Below, piece after piece: positions 8,433-19,056 of a stretch of DNA of 64,000 nt; the stretch's first letter is position 1; each line of letters opens with the position of its first letter. The notes below the pieces were generated by a model, which was not told the DNA's origin, made no database searches, and saw only the letters and a list, made by a program, of their open reading frames with translations. The stretch is from an uncultured Clostridia bacterium (GTDB lineage Bacteria > Bacillota > Clostridia > Christensenellales > Aristaeellaceae): contig CALCQO010000024.1 in the NCBI GenBank assembly GCA_937894675.1, positions 62,001-126,000 of the forward strand. Direction: 5' to 3'. A program made the translations under genes and the position numbers.

Positions 8433-9275
8433 TTACGCGAAAGGCTCCAGCCACTCGCCGTCAAACACATAGGCGGCGGGCCCGGCCTGGTAGACATGGT
8501 TATCCTCGGCGTTCCAGCAAAGCTCCAGGTTGCCGCCGGTCAGTTTCACCTGGGCGGTGCGGTCGCTCATGCCGCAGAGCACCGCCGCCACCAAAGCGGC
8601 GGACGCGCCGGTGCCGCAGGCCAGGGTTTCCCCGGCGCCCCGCTCCCACACCCGCATCTGCAGTACATCCCTTCGGATGACGCGCACAAACTCCACATTG
8701 GTGCGGCGGGGGAAGAGGGGATGGTTCTCAAACATGGGGCCCAGGGTGGCCAGGTCGATAACCTCCGGGTCGCGGACAAACACCACGCAGTGGGGGTTGC
8801 CCATGTTCACGCAGGTGATAAACCAGGTCTGCCCCAATATCTGCAGGCGGTGGCGCAGCACGATTTCCCCGGGCAAATCCACCATGATGTTGCGGGGGTT
8901 CAGCTCCGGCGTGCCCATGTCCACCCGGATGCGGGAGACGCGGTTGTTTTCCACCGTCAACTGCAATTGGCGGATGCCCGCCTTGGTTTCCAGGGTCAGA
9001 TCCTTTTTCTCGGTCATGCCCCGCTCGTACACATACTTGCCGATGCAGCGCGCCGCGTTGCCGCACATTTCCGCTTCCGAACCGTCGGCGTTGAAGATGC
9101 GCATGCCAAAGTCCGCCGTGTCGGAGGGCTCAATGAGCACCAGCCCGTCCGCGCCGATGCCAAAGTGCGGCTTGCTCATCACAATGGCCTGCCGGGATGG
9201 GTTGGGCACGACCTCTTCAAAACAGTTGACGAAGACGTAGTCGTTGCCGATACCGTGCATTTTGGTAAATCGCAT
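8433..9275 (-). CDS. dapF: Diaminopimelate epimerase
   Basis: A 280-residue cofactor-independent two-cysteine epimerase that interconverts LL- and meso-diaminopimelate for peptidoglycan and lysine. The two catalytic cysteines are in MCGNAARC (about residue 71) and LACGTGASA (about residue 220). The N-terminus FTKMHGIGNDYV is diagnostic. It lies 15 nt after argS and 9 nt before dapL. The call is firm. Confidence 0.96.
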   Translation of the reverse strand: MRFTKMHGIGNDYVFVNCFEEVVPNPSRQAIVMSKPHFGIGADGLVLIEPSDTADFGMRIFNADGSEAEMCGNAARCIGKYVYERGMTEKKDLTLETKAGIRQLQLTVENNRVSRIRVDMGTPELNPRNIMVDLPGEIVLRHRLQILGQTWFITCVNMGNPHCVVFVRDPEVIDLATLGPMFENHPLFPRRTNVEFVRVIRRDVLQMRVWERGAGETLACGTGASAALVAAVLCGMSDRTAQVKLTGGNLELCWNAEDNHVYQAGPAAYVFDGEWLEPFA

Positions 9276-9290
9276 GGTGGACTCCTTTCG

Positions 9291-11000
9291 TTACATCTTT
9301 TCGGGGGTTTCCACCCCGATGAGGGCAAGCCCGGCGCGGATGACCTGCCGGGTGGCGTCGGTGAGCATCAGGCGGGCTTTGGCGGAAGAATCCTCGTCCG
9401 CCAGAATCCGGTGTTCGTAGTAGAACTTGTTGTAAGCCTTGGCGATTTCCGTTACCGCGCGGGTTACCACATAGGGCTCGTTGCGGTTCATGGCTTCCTT
9501 CACGCTGTCGGGGAAGCGGGACAGCAATAGCAGCAGCTGGCGTGCTTCCTCGTTGTTAAGGGCATTATAGTCGGGCTGGGCATCCACATGGGCACCCTTT
9601 TTCAGCACGCTCATGCACCGGGCGTAGGTGTACTGCACATAGGGGCCCGTTTCGCCGTCAAAGTTCAGCGCCCTGTCCCACCAGAAGTCGATGTCCTTGA
9701 TGCGGTTGTTGAACAGGGTGGTAAAAATCACCGCGCCGATGCCCACCTGGCGGGCCACCGTCTGCTTGTCCTGGATGCCGGGGCTTTTTTCCTCCAGCAC
9801 CTGGTAGGCCTTTTCCACCGCCTTGGTAAGCAAATCATCCAAGTGGATCACATTGCCCTTGCGGGTGGACAGCGCCTCCCCCTCGTAGGACACCATGCCG
9901 AAAGCCACATGCTCCATCTCGTCCCTGGCCCAGGCATAGCCCATCTTTTCCAGCACGGCGAAGAGCTGGCGGAAATGCAAATCCTGCTGGTAGGCAACCA
10001 CGTACAGGCATTTGCTGAAATCATAGGTTTTCTTGCGGTACAGCGCCGCCGCCAGATCCCTGGTGGCGTACAGGGTGGCGCCGTCGGATTTAAGAATCAG
10101 GCAGGGGGGCATTTTTTCTTCTTCCAGGTCCACCACCCAGGCGCCGTCGGACTCCTCCAGGAGGCCTTTGTCCCGCAGCTCCTGGATGACCGGCTCCATC
10201 TTGTCGTTGAAGAAGGCCTCCCCGTCGTAGCTGTCAAAATCGATGTTCAATACATCGTAGACTTTCTTCGCGTCCTTGAGGGTCATCTCTTTGAAGGTAT
10301 TGAAGATGCCCAGGGCTTCCTCGTCGCCGTCCTCAATTTTCTTAAACCAGGCGCGGCCCTCATCCTCCAGGGCGGGGTTGGTTTCCGCCTCCTGGTGGAA
10401 GCGCACATACAAATCGCTCAGCGCCTGCACGCCGCCGGTTTTCACCATCTCCTCATTACCCCAGTGCTTGTAGGCGGCAATCATCTTGCCAAACTGGGTG
10501 CCCCAGTCGCCCAGGTGGTTGATGCGCACGGCGTTCCATCCCAAATAGGAATAAATGCGCGCCAGGGCGGCGCCGATGACCGTGGTGGACAAATGACCGA
10601 TATGGAAGCGCTTGGCGATGTTGATGGAGGAAAAGTCGATGCACACCGTCTTGCCCTTGCCCTCATCGCTGGCGCCCCAGCGGCCATCCGCCGACAGTAC
10701 GCTGGCGAGCACCTGGGAAGCGAAGGCGGTGCGGTTGAAAAAGAAATTCAAATACCCGCCCTGGGTTCTGGCTTCAGCCACCTGGGGGGCGTTGATATGC
10801 TTCTGCAGGGTATCCGCGATCTGCGGCGGCCCCATGCGCAGGGCTTTGGACAGGCGGAAACAGGGGAAAGCGTAGTCTCCCATGGCGCTGTCCGGCGGTA
10901 TTTCCAGCAGGCCCGCGATATCCCCGGGCACCTGTGCCTGGGGGAAGGCTTGCCTGATGGCATCCTCCACCAATCCGGCGATGATTTCCCTTGCGTCCAT
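9291..11000 (-). CDS. argS: Arginyl-tRNA synthetase
   Basis: A 569-residue class I synthetase that charges tRNA-Arg. The HIGH motif is intact (RFHIGHLSTT, residues 133-136). The KMSKS loop is represented by ALSTRKGNVI, a common ArgRS variant. The N-terminal additional domain and the C-terminal DALR anticodon-binding domain (LSRFPDSVKEAMNRNEPY onward) are present. It is the first gene of the minus-strand operon with dapF, dapL and purA, behind its own promoter. No T-box leader is seen upstream. Confidence 0.96.
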   Translation of the reverse strand: MDAREIIAGLVEDAIRQAFPQAQVPGDIAGLLEIPPDSAMGDYAFPCFRLSKALRMGPPQIADTLQKHINAPQVAEARTQGGYLNFFFNRTAFASQVLASVLSADGRWGASDEGKGKTVCIDFSSINIAKRFHIGHLSTTVIGAALARIYSYLGWNAVRINHLGDWGTQFGKMIAAYKHWGNEEMVKTGGVQALSDLYVRFHQEAETNPALEDEGRAWFKKIEDGDEEALGIFNTFKEMTLKDAKKVYDVLNIDFDSYDGEAFFNDKMEPVIQELRDKGLLEESDGAWVVDLEEEKMPPCLILKSDGATLYATRDLAAALYRKKTYDFSKCLYVVAYQQDLHFRQLFAVLEKMGYAWARDEMEHVAFGMVSYEGEALSTRKGNVIHLDDLLTKAVEKAYQVLEEKSPGIQDKQTVARQVGIGAVIFTTLFNNRIKDIDFWWDRALNFDGETGPYVQYTYARCMSVLKKGAHVDAQPDYNALNNEEARQLLLLLSRFPDSVKEAMNRNEPYVVTRAVTEIAKAYNKFYYEHRILADEDSSAKARLMLTDATRQVIRAGLALIGVETPEKM

Positions 11001-11030
11001 ACTACCCTCTCCTCCTTGAAAACATAAAGT

Positions 11031-11059
11031 ATCATATCATAACAGCCCCCCTTGCGCAA
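11031..11059 (-). promoter_or_regulatory. Promoter for argS-dapF-dapL-purA
   Basis: Read on the minus strand, TTGCGC (11059-11054) and TATGAT (11036-11031) are 17 bp apart. An AAGGAGGAG ribosome site follows before the argS ATG. Confidence 0.6.
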
Positions 11060-11125
11060 CATTCCGCCTGTTGCGGCATCTGTGTTTTCCCTGCGTTTTG
11101 CGCTGGCGCGGGCAGGGGGCGCTAT

Positions 11126-11133
11126 GGTATACT
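11126..11133 (+). promoter_or_regulatory. Extended -10 element upstream of the family-4 glycosidase
   Basis: TGG followed by TATACT, about 35 bp before the ATG. No good -35 is seen, as expected of extended -10 promoters. The same TGGTATACT string precedes the genes at 365 and 46430. Confidence 0.45.
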
Positions 11134-11168
11134 CGCGGCATATACAACACATCGTTTCAGGAGGAATC

Positions 11169-12476
11169 ATGCCGAAGATTACCTTTATGGGCGCCGGCTC
11201 CACGGTGTTCGCCAAGAACGTGCTGGGCGACTGCCTGCTGACCCCCGCGCTGGAAAGCAGCACCATCGCCCTGTACGACATCGACGAAAGACGCCTGAGC
11301 GACAGCAGGCTGACGCTGGAGAGCATCAACAACAACCTGGGCGGCAAAGCCCGCATCGAAAGCTACCTGGGGACAGACGCGCGCCGGGACGCCCTGCGAG
11401 GCGCCCACTACGTGGTGAACGCCATCCAAGTGGGGCTGTACGACCCCTGCACCATCACCGATTTTGAGGTGCCCCAAAAGTACGGCCTGCGCCAGACCAT
11501 CGGGGACACCCTGGGCATCGGCGGCATTTTCCGCGCCCTGCGCACCATCCCCGTGCTGGAGGATTTTGCCAGGGATATGCGGGAGTGCTGCCCCGACGCC
11601 TGGTTCCTCAACTACACCAACCCCATGGCCATGCTGACCGGGTACATGCAGCGCTACACCGGGGTAAAAACGGTGGGCCTGTGCCACAGCGTGCAGGTGT
11701 GCGTGCCCCATCTGTTCAAACACCTGGACATGCCTTATGACGAGCAGGTGCAGTGGGACATCGCCGGCATCAACCACCAGGCCTGGCTGCTGAAGGTAAG
11801 CCGGAATGGGGAGGATTTGTACCCCGAAATCAAGCGCCGCGCTTTTGCCGTTACCGACAAGCACAACGACATGGTGCGCTTTGAAATCATGAAGCGCTTT
11901 GGCTACTACATCACCGAGTCCAGCGAGCACAACGCCGAGTACATGCCCTGGTTTATCAAGGACAAGTACCCGGAGCTGATTGACCGCTTCAACATCCCCC
12001 TGGACGAATACCCCCGCCGATGCCTGCGCCAGATGCGGGAGTGGGACGACAGGCGGCGGGAGTTGACCCAGGACCCCCATCTGAGCCATACCCGCACCCA
12101 CGAGTACGGCAGCTACATCATGGAAGCCATGGAAACCAACCGCCCCTACAAAATCGGCGGCAATGTGCTCAACACCGGTCTCATTGACAATTTGCCCCGG
12201 GAAGCCTGTGTGGAGGTGCCCTGCCTGGTGGACAGCAGCGGCATCACCCCCTGCTATGTGGGCAGCCTGCCGCCCCAGTGCGCGGCCCTCAACCGCACCA
12301 ATGTGAACGTGCAGCTGCTGACCATCGAGGCGGCGGTGACACGCAGGAAGGAGCATATCTACCAGGCGGCGCTGCTGGATCCCCACTGCGCCAGCGAGCT
12401 GTCCATCGACGACACCATCGCCTTGTGCGACGAACTGATAGAAGCCCACGGCAGCTGGCTGCCCGCGTATCAATGA
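11169..12476 (+). CDS. melA: Glycoside hydrolase family 4 (alpha-galactosidase/MelA type)
   Basis: A 435-residue cytoplasmic glycosidase of the NAD- and Mn-dependent GH4 family, which works by an oxidation-elimination mechanism. The N-terminal dinucleotide fold begins ITFMGAGSTVFAKN. LGIGGIFRALRTIP, LNYTNPMAM and GLCHSVQ (metal-ligand cysteine and nearby histidine) are the standard GH4 blocks. The sequence is closest in pattern to MelA alpha-galactosidases or galacturonidases; substrate cannot be settled by eye. The ATG follows AGGAGG. The stop overlaps the start of an exported deacetylase, suggesting a shared carbohydrate substrate. Confidence 0.85.
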   Translation: MPKITFMGAGSTVFAKNVLGDCLLTPALESSTIALYDIDERRLSDSRLTLESINNNLGGKARIESYLGTDARRDALRGAHYVVNAIQVGLYDPCTITDFEVPQKYGLRQTIGDTLGIGGIFRALRTIPVLEDFARDMRECCPDAWFLNYTNPMAMLTGYMQRYTGVKTVGLCHSVQVCVPHLFKHLDMPYDEQVQWDIAGINHQAWLLKVSRNGEDLYPEIKRRAFAVTDKHNDMVRFEIMKRFGYYITESSEHNAEYMPWFIKDKYPELIDRFNIPLDEYPRRCLRQMREWDDRRRELTQDPHLSHTRTHEYGSYIMEAMETNRPYKIGGNVLNTGLIDNLPREACVEVPCLVDSSGITPCYVGSLPPQCAALNRTNVNVQLLTIEAAVTRRKEHIYQAALLDPHCASELSIDDTIALCDELIEAHGSWLPAYQ

Positions 12477-13648
12477 TGAGAAAAGCATACCTGCTGCTGC
12501 TTCTTCTATTTCTGCTGCCCTGTGCCGCCCACGCCCAGGAGGCCAAGGACATCACCCACCAGAGCAAAATCCTGGTGCAGGGGGGCAAGAAAAGCCGGGA
12601 ACCCATGACCGACCGCAAGTACATGACCAGCTGGGTGGGTAAGGACCAGGACGAGGTGGACATCACCATCAAGCTGCCGGAGGGGGAAACAGGCGGCGGG
12701 CTGTACATCTGCTGGGGCGTTCGCCCCGAAAGCTGGACGCTGTATCATGATACACAGATCGCCGCCCGCAGCGGCGGGAACGGCTTTGCCCACGAATTTG
12801 TCCCCTTTGAGGGGGACAGTGTGCGGCTGTCCATGCGCACCCCGCCGGGGGTGCGGCCTTCCATTGTGGAGATGTTTGTCCTCTCCCGGGGGGAGACGCC
12901 CGCCTGGGTGCAGCGCTGGCAGCCCACCCAGGAGAAGGCGGACCTGCTGGTGCTGGTGGCCCACCCCGATGATGAACTGCTGTTCATGGGCGGCAGCATC
13001 CCCTACTACCTGCATGACAGGCAAAAAAGCGTGGTGGTCTGCTACATGACCTGCGCCAACACCATGCGCCAGAGCGAGATGCTCAACGGCCTGTGGGCCA
13101 TGGGGGTGCGCCACTACCCTGTGATTGGTGCGTTCCCCGACTCGGGCGCCAAGAATATAGAGAAGATGCTGGCCAAATGGGGCGGCGACAAGGCACGGGC
13201 CTACGCGGTGGAACTCTACCGCAGATTCCAGCCCCAGGTGGTAATCAGCCATGACGTGAAGGGCGAGTACGGGCACTACGCCCACATGGTGTGCGCCCAA
13301 TTGGCCCAGTACGCCGCGGAAAACGCCGGCAAAGAAGAAATCTTCCCGGAGAGCGCCCGGCAGTACGGCGTTTGGCAGGCGTCCAAACTGTACCTGCACC
13401 TGTACCCGGACAACCCCATCCGCATGGATTGGAACCAGTCCCTCTCCTCCTTGGGGGGCAAAACGCCCCTGGAAGTCGCGGAACTGGGCTACGCCCAGCA
13501 CCGTTCCCAGCGGGCGCAGCACAAAATGGGCATGGACAAGAACTATGATTCCTCCCTTTTCGGCCTGGCCTACACCCTGGTGGGGCTGGACGATAGGGGA
13601 AACGACTTTTTCGAGAACGTCCCGCCCCGGGCGGAGGTGATGAAATAA
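12476..13648 (+). CDS. Exported PIG-L/LmbE-family deacetylase
   Basis: A 390-residue protein with a signal peptide (about 1-22, CAAHA-Q), an N-terminal beta-rich region of about 130 residues and a PIG-L zinc-deacetylase domain. The metal motif AHPDDELLFMGG is near residue 160, and HDVKGEYGHYAHMV supplies the second histidine set. Family members remove N-acetyl groups from GlcNAc-like sugars. Export is unusual for the family and suggests action on cell-surface or environmental glycans. The ATG overlaps the melA stop (ATGATG context; 12473 is an alternative start), so the two are translationally coupled. Confidence 0.82.
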   Translation: MRKAYLLLLLLFLLPCAAHAQEAKDITHQSKILVQGGKKSREPMTDRKYMTSWVGKDQDEVDITIKLPEGETGGGLYICWGVRPESWTLYHDTQIAARSGGNGFAHEFVPFEGDSVRLSMRTPPGVRPSIVEMFVLSRGETPAWVQRWQPTQEKADLLVLVAHPDDELLFMGGSIPYYLHDRQKSVVVCYMTCANTMRQSEMLNGLWAMGVRHYPVIGAFPDSGAKNIEKMLAKWGGDKARAYAVELYRRFQPQVVISHDVKGEYGHYAHMVCAQLAQYAAENAGKEEIFPESARQYGVWQASKLYLHLYPDNPIRMDWNQSLSSLGGKTPLEVAELGYAQHRSQRAQHKMGMDKNYDSSLFGLAYTLVGLDDRGNDFFENVPPRAEVMK

Positions 13649-13722
13649 TACCCGCTTTGGGGTGCAAAATGGTGGAAAACGCGCCGGATATGACGAAAGT
13701 TTGCATAAATCCTGTACCGCGA

Positions 13723-13751
13723 TTGCAAAAATATCCGGTATGGCGTATACT
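13723..13751 (+). promoter_or_regulatory. Promoter of the liv operon
   Basis: TTGCAA at 13723-13728 and TATACT at 13746-13751 with a 17-bp spacer, about 30 bp before the livJ ATG. Confidence 0.7.
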
Positions 13752-13781
13752 TCATTTACCAATTCATGAAGGAGGCATCCC

Positions 13782-14957
13782 ATGAAAAAAATTCTGGCAC
13801 TGGTTATGATTCTGACCCTGATGCTGCCCGTTTTGGCGCTGGGCGAGACAGAGTACGCCGGCACGGTCAAAATCGGCGTGTACGAGCCCGCGTCCGGCGA
13901 CAATGGCGCCGGCGGCAAGCAGGAAACCCTGGGCGTTGAGTACGCCAACTTCGTCGCCCCCACGGTAGAGTTGTCCGACGGCGTCTACAAGGTAGAGCTG
14001 GTCATCGTGGACAACCAGTCCTCCACCGACAAGGCGCCCACCGCCGCCCAGAGCCTGGTCTCCGCGGACAGCGCCATGGTGCTGGGCTCCTACGGCTCCG
14101 CCGTGTCCATCGCCGCCGCTGACATTTTTGATGCCGCCGGCGTTGTGGCCGTGGGCCTTAGCTGCACCAACCCCCAGGTAACCCTGGGCAACCCCCTGTA
14201 CTACCGCATCTGCTACCTGGATCCCTTCCAGGGCACCGTCCTTGCCAGCTACGCCATGGATGAGTTCGGCGCCAAGAAAGCCTACACCCTGGCCAACCTG
14301 GGCAACGACTACGATGTGGGCCTGGCCACCTTCTTCACCGAAGCCTTCAAGGGCAAGGGCGGCGAAGTGACCGGCGAAACCTTCCCCGAGGGCACCAGCG
14401 ACTTTACTGCCTATCTGACCAACGCGGTCAACGCGGGCGCCGAAGTCATCTTTGCCCCCACCTCCACCACCTATGCCGCGCAGATCATCAGCCAGGCGGC
14501 TGCCGCGGGCATCACCACCCCCATCATGGCGGGCGACACCTGGGATTCTTCCGTTATCCTGGACGCTGCCAAGGGCACGGATGTGAAGGTCTCCGTTACC
14601 ACCTTCTTTGACGAGAGCGATACCTCCGGCGCCGCGCAGGAGTTTGTCAAGGGCTTTAAGGAATGGCTCAACGCCAACCCCGACAAGATGACCGACAACG
14701 GCGGCAACGACATCGTGGCGGCTGTGACCGCCCTTGGCTATGACGGCTACATGGTTGCCCTGGAAGCCCTGAAGGCTGCCGACTCCATCGAGCGCGACGA
14801 CATCGCCGAAGTGATGGCGGGCGTCACCTACGAAGGCGTCACCGGCAACATCCAGTTCGACGAGAACGGCGACGCCGTGCGCGACCAGGCCTTCATCAAG
14901 GCCACCAACAACGCCGACGCCAGCTGGACATTCGTCAAGGTACAGGGCATCGAGTAA
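13782..14957 (+). CDS. livJ: Branched-chain amino-acid-type ABC transporter substrate-binding protein
   Basis: A 391-residue periplasmic-binding-fold protein of the LivJ/Leu-Ile-Val family. The signal peptide ends near ALG-E, and KIGVYEPASGDNGAGGKQ is the typical first strand and loop. It binds an amino acid or related ligand outside the cell and delivers it to LivHMGF. There is no lipobox cysteine, unlike most Gram-positive binding proteins. It heads the operon and is followed by a hairpin that probably lets it be made in excess of the permeases. Ligand specificity is not readable by eye. Confidence 0.88.
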   Translation: MKKILALVMILTLMLPVLALGETEYAGTVKIGVYEPASGDNGAGGKQETLGVEYANFVAPTVELSDGVYKVELVIVDNQSSTDKAPTAAQSLVSADSAMVLGSYGSAVSIAAADIFDAAGVVAVGLSCTNPQVTLGNPLYYRICYLDPFQGTVLASYAMDEFGAKKAYTLANLGNDYDVGLATFFTEAFKGKGGEVTGETFPEGTSDFTAYLTNAVNAGAEVIFAPTSTTYAAQIISQAAAAGITTPIMAGDTWDSSVILDAAKGTDVKVSVTTFFDESDTSGAAQEFVKGFKEWLNANPDKMTDNGGNDIVAAVTALGYDGYMVALEALKAADSIERDDIAEVMAGVTYEGVTGNIQFDENGDAVRDQAFIKATNNADASWTFVKVQGIE

Positions 14958-14993
14958 GCCCTGGGCTCTACCCCTCCCATAGGAGAAAGCAAT

Positions 14994-15028
14994 AACAAGG
15001 GGGCCGGACGCGCTTCGGTCCCCTTGTT
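14994..15028 (+). terminator. Intercistronic hairpin after livJ (attenuator or mRNA stabiliser)
   Basis: Arms AACAAGGGGGCCG and CGGTCCCCTTGTT pair with one wobble. It sits between livJ and livH with no T run, so partial termination or 3-prime protection of the livJ message is likely. Confidence 0.65.
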
Positions 15029-15056
15029 CCAAATCTGGAAACTCTTGAGGTAGAAA

Positions 15057-15944
15057 ATGACCGACTTTATCTCGGCAAACCTGCCCTACCTGCTGGGCGG
15101 CATCTCGGTAGGCGGGCAGTACGCGCTGATTTCCATTGGCTACACCATGGTGTATGGCATCCTGCGCCTGATTAACTTCGCCCACGGCGACATCTTTACC
15201 GTGGCGGGGTTTTTTATGGTGTATATGAGTGCCACCATGCCCCTGTATATTTCCCTGCCGCTGACCATCGTGCTGACGGTAGCCCTGGGCTTTGGGGTGG
15301 AGCGGGTGGCCTACAAGCCCCTGCGCCAGGCGCCCCGCATGTCCGTGATGATTTCGGCCATCGGCGTCAGCTATCTTTTGCAGAACCTGATGTGGTATGT
15401 GACGGGCGGCCTGGCCAAGCAGTACCCCACCGTGCCCTTTATTTCGGGCACCGTCACGGTGTACACCGCCACCACCAAGATGGTCACTTTGGTGACCCCC
15501 ATTTTAACTTTCGTGCTGGTGCTGGCCCTGGTGCAGCTGATCAACCACACCAAGATCGGCATGGCCATGCGCGCGGTGAGCAAGGATTTTGAGACCGCCA
15601 AGCTCATGGGCATCAAGATTGACCGGGTCATCTCCGTCACCTTCATCATCGGCTCCTTCCTGGCGGCGGTGGGCTCCATTTTGTACTTTACCAACTACAC
15701 CGCCGTCACCCCCACCGTGGGCGCCATGCCGGGGCTGAAAGCCTTTGTGGCTGCCGTGTTCGGCGGCATCGGCTCCATTCCCGGGGCGGTCATCGGGGCG
15801 TTTATCATCGGTATCAGCGAGAACATCATCAAGGCGCTGGGGCTTACCACCTTTTCGGATGCCTTTACCTTCGCGCTGCTGATTTTTATTCTCATCTTCA
15901 AGCCCAGCGGTCTCTTTGGCGAAGATGACAACGAGAAGGTGTGA
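15057..15944 (+). CDS. livH: Branched-chain amino-acid ABC transporter permease LivH
   Basis: A 295-residue membrane protein with about eight helices. GYTMVYGILRLINFAHGD is the LivH N-terminal signature and AVFGGIGSIPGAVIGA is the conserved late loop that contacts the ATPases. It forms the import channel with LivM. The ATG at 15057 follows a GAGGTAG ribosome site after the livJ hairpin, and the stop lies one base before livM. Confidence 0.93.
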   Translation: MTDFISANLPYLLGGISVGGQYALISIGYTMVYGILRLINFAHGDIFTVAGFFMVYMSATMPLYISLPLTIVLTVALGFGVERVAYKPLRQAPRMSVMISAIGVSYLLQNLMWYVTGGLAKQYPTVPFISGTVTVYTATTKMVTLVTPILTFVLVLALVQLINHTKIGMAMRAVSKDFETAKLMGIKIDRVISVTFIIGSFLAAVGSILYFTNYTAVTPTVGAMPGLKAFVAAVFGGIGSIPGAVIGAFIIGISENIIKALGLTTFSDAFTFALLIFILIFKPSGLFGEDDNEKV

Positions 15945-15945
15945 T

Positions 15946-17359
15946 ATGAAGATGAAACGTGTCATCGGAATTTTGCTGATAGCGGCGGCCATCGCGCTGC
16001 TGGCGGTTACCCTGTCGGCGGAGGGCATGCTGGACGAACTGCTCCAGGGCATGGACCCCCAGAACCTGGCCGCCCAGGACGCCAAGATGCTCAAAGCCCG
16101 GGATCGGGTGTTGGACAGCTTTGCCGAGAACGATCGGGAAAAAACCCTGCGCAACCTGGACAAATATCTGGAAAACTATGAGGAGGTGCTGACCATCTCC
16201 TCCGCCGCCCGCATGGAGGTGTTTGCCTACCGCAGAAGCCCCGTGCTGCTGGCGGCCGCTGCCTTCCTGCTGGTGCTGGGCGCCGCGCTGATTGTGCAGT
16301 CGCTGCCCGGGCGGCAGAAGCTGCACCAGGTATCCACCTACGCCATTTTAATCGCCGCCCTCTACGCGGGGGTGTACATCGCCGAGAACCTGGCGGGGGC
16401 TTCCTCCATGCTGGTGATGGTGCTCAAGAAGGGCGTCATCTACGCGCTGATTGCCGTCAGCATGAACCTGCTAAACGGCTTTACGGGGCTTTTCTCCCTG
16501 GGCCAGGCGGGCTTTATGCTGGTGGGCGCCTATACCTATGCCATCTTCTCCATCCCCGTGGCGGACAGGGCCCAGGTGTACCAGTACTACGCCGGCGGCA
16601 TTGTGCAGTTTCAGCTGCCGGTGCTGGTGGCCATCCTGCTGGGGGGCATCGCGGCGGCGTTCTTCGCCTGGCTGGTGGGCATGCCCGTGCTGCGCTTAAA
16701 GAGCGACTACCTGGCCATCGCCACCCTGGGCTTTGCCGAGATTATCCGCGCGGTGTTCCAGTACGACGGCTTTGGCCCGGTTACCAACGGCTCCAATCTG
16801 CTGCGCCGCTTCCCCACCTTTGACACGGTGCTGTATCCCTTCGCCGTGGTGGGGGTGTGCATACTGCTCATTGTGCTGCTGATTCATTCCACCTACGGGC
16901 GCGCCTTCAAGGCCATCCGGGATGATGAGGTGGCGGCGGAAGCCATGGGCATCAACCTCTTCCAGCATAAGCAGCAGGCCTTTGTCATCAGCAGCTTTTT
17001 CGCCGGCATCGGCGGCGCGCTGCTGGCGATGTACCAGACCACGGTGCAGGCCAGCGCCTTCAAGGCGTCCATGACTTATGAGATTTTGCTGATTGTGGTG
17101 ATCGGCGGCATGGGTTCGGTGTCGGGCTCGGTGCTGGCCAGCTTCCTGTTTGTGGCCTCCAGCGAGTGGTGGCTGCGCTTCCTTGACAGCCCCATGACCA
17201 TCGGCTCCTTCCAGGTGCCCCTGCTGCGCTCGGGCTTTCGGATGGTGGTGTTCTCCATCGTCATCATGCTGGTGGTGCTTCGGTACCGCCAGGGCATCAT
17301 GGGGGATCGGGAGCTGAACCTGGGCCTGTTCAAACCAAGAAGGAAGCAGGAGGAAAAGC

Positions 17360-17367
<8 letters not shown>
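15946..17367 (+). CDS. livM: Branched-chain amino-acid ABC transporter permease LivM with extended N-terminus
   Basis: A 473-residue membrane protein, longer than the usual 300-420. The LivM core starts near residue 150 (GVIYALIAVSMNLLNGFTGL, then FSLGQAGFMLVGAY) and ends with VVIGGMGSVSGSVLASF. Ahead of it lie one helix (about 5-22), a charged helical segment of about 60 residues (22-85) predicted to lie outside the membrane, and another helix. This extra segment is not part of the core transporter and may be a docking or regulatory element. The ATG at 15946 is one base after the livH stop. It overlaps livG by 8 nt. Confidence 0.9.
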
Positions 17368-18198
<831 letters not shown>

Positions 18199-18202
<4 letters not shown>

Positions 18203-18957
18203 GCATGCTGGAAGTCAACAACCTGCAGGTGCGCTACGGCGGCATCAAGGCGTTGAAGGGTATTTCCTTCAAGGTGGAAAAGGGGCAGATTGTCACCCTC
18301 ATCGGCGCCAACGGCGCGGGCAAGAGCACCACGCTGCGCACCATCGCGGGGCTGGTGTCCCCGGCGGGGGGCACGGTGGTGTACGAGGGGGAGGATATCA
18401 CCGGCAAGGACGCCCAGAAGATTGTGGAAAAGGGCATCTCCATGGTGCCTGAGGGGCGGCGGGTGTTCCCCAACCTGACGGTGTTGGAGAACCTGAAAAT
18501 CGGCGCGTACCTGCGCAAGGACGCGGCGGGCATTCTGGAAACGGCGGACTATGTGTACGAGATGTTCCCCCGGCTGAAGGAGCGCTCCTGGCAGATGGCG
18601 GGCACCCTGTCGGGGGGCGAGCAGCAGATGCTGGCGGTGGGCAGGGCGCTGATGGCAAGGCCTAAGATAATGATGATGGACGAGCCGTCGCTGGGCCTTG
18701 CGCCCCTGGTGGTGCGTGATATTTTTGAGATTATCAAGCGCGTCGCCCAGGAGGGCATCACCGTGCTGCTGATTGAGCAGAACGCCAATGCCGCCCTGCG
18801 CGCGGCGGACTATGGGTATGTGATGGAAACGGGCCTGATTACCCTGGAGGGCACCGGCGCCGAGCTGCTGGATAACCCCCAGGTGCGGGACGCGTACCTG
18901 GGCCAGGCGCGGAAGAAGAGAAAGAAACCCGCGGAACTCACGGATTTATCGGAATAA
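18199..18957 (+). CDS. livF: Branched-chain amino-acid ABC transporter ATPase LivF
   Basis: A 252-residue ABC ATPase with Walker A GANGAGKS, signature LSGGEQQMLAVGRAL and Walker B IMMMDEPSLGL. VPEGRRVFPNLTV is typical of LivF. The last 15 or so residues are a lysine-rich tail. It is the last gene of livJHMGF; a family-A element begins one base after its stop codon. Confidence 0.94.
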
Positions 18958-18958
18958 T

Positions 18959-19056
18959 TGCGGGTTCCCAAAGGGGAATCATTCCCCTTTGGTGGGGCGC
19001 GGGGCAAAGCCCCGCGTGCACCATGTAAGCAAAAACAGCGAAGCGCCTTTTTGCGG
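18959..19056 (+). repeat. Family-A three-hairpin 3-prime element, copy A2
   Basis: Begins one base after the livF stop. Hairpin 1 arms are CCAAAGGGGAAT/ATTCCCCTTTGG, hairpin 2 is CGCGGGGCAAAGCCCCGCG and hairpin 3 is GCAAAAACAGCGAAGCG followed by CTTTTTGC. Arm lengths and bases differ from A1 but pairing is kept. Confidence 0.8.

Noticed and set aside
7635..9530. Long plus-strand frame (631 codons) and other long antisense frames across dapL, dapF and argS
   Set aside because: They are GC-rich shadow frames opposite well-identified genes, with His/Gly/Val-rich composition.
11000..11168. T-box or riboswitch upstream of argS or melA
   Set aside because: The leaders are too short and no specifier or antiterminator pattern is visible.
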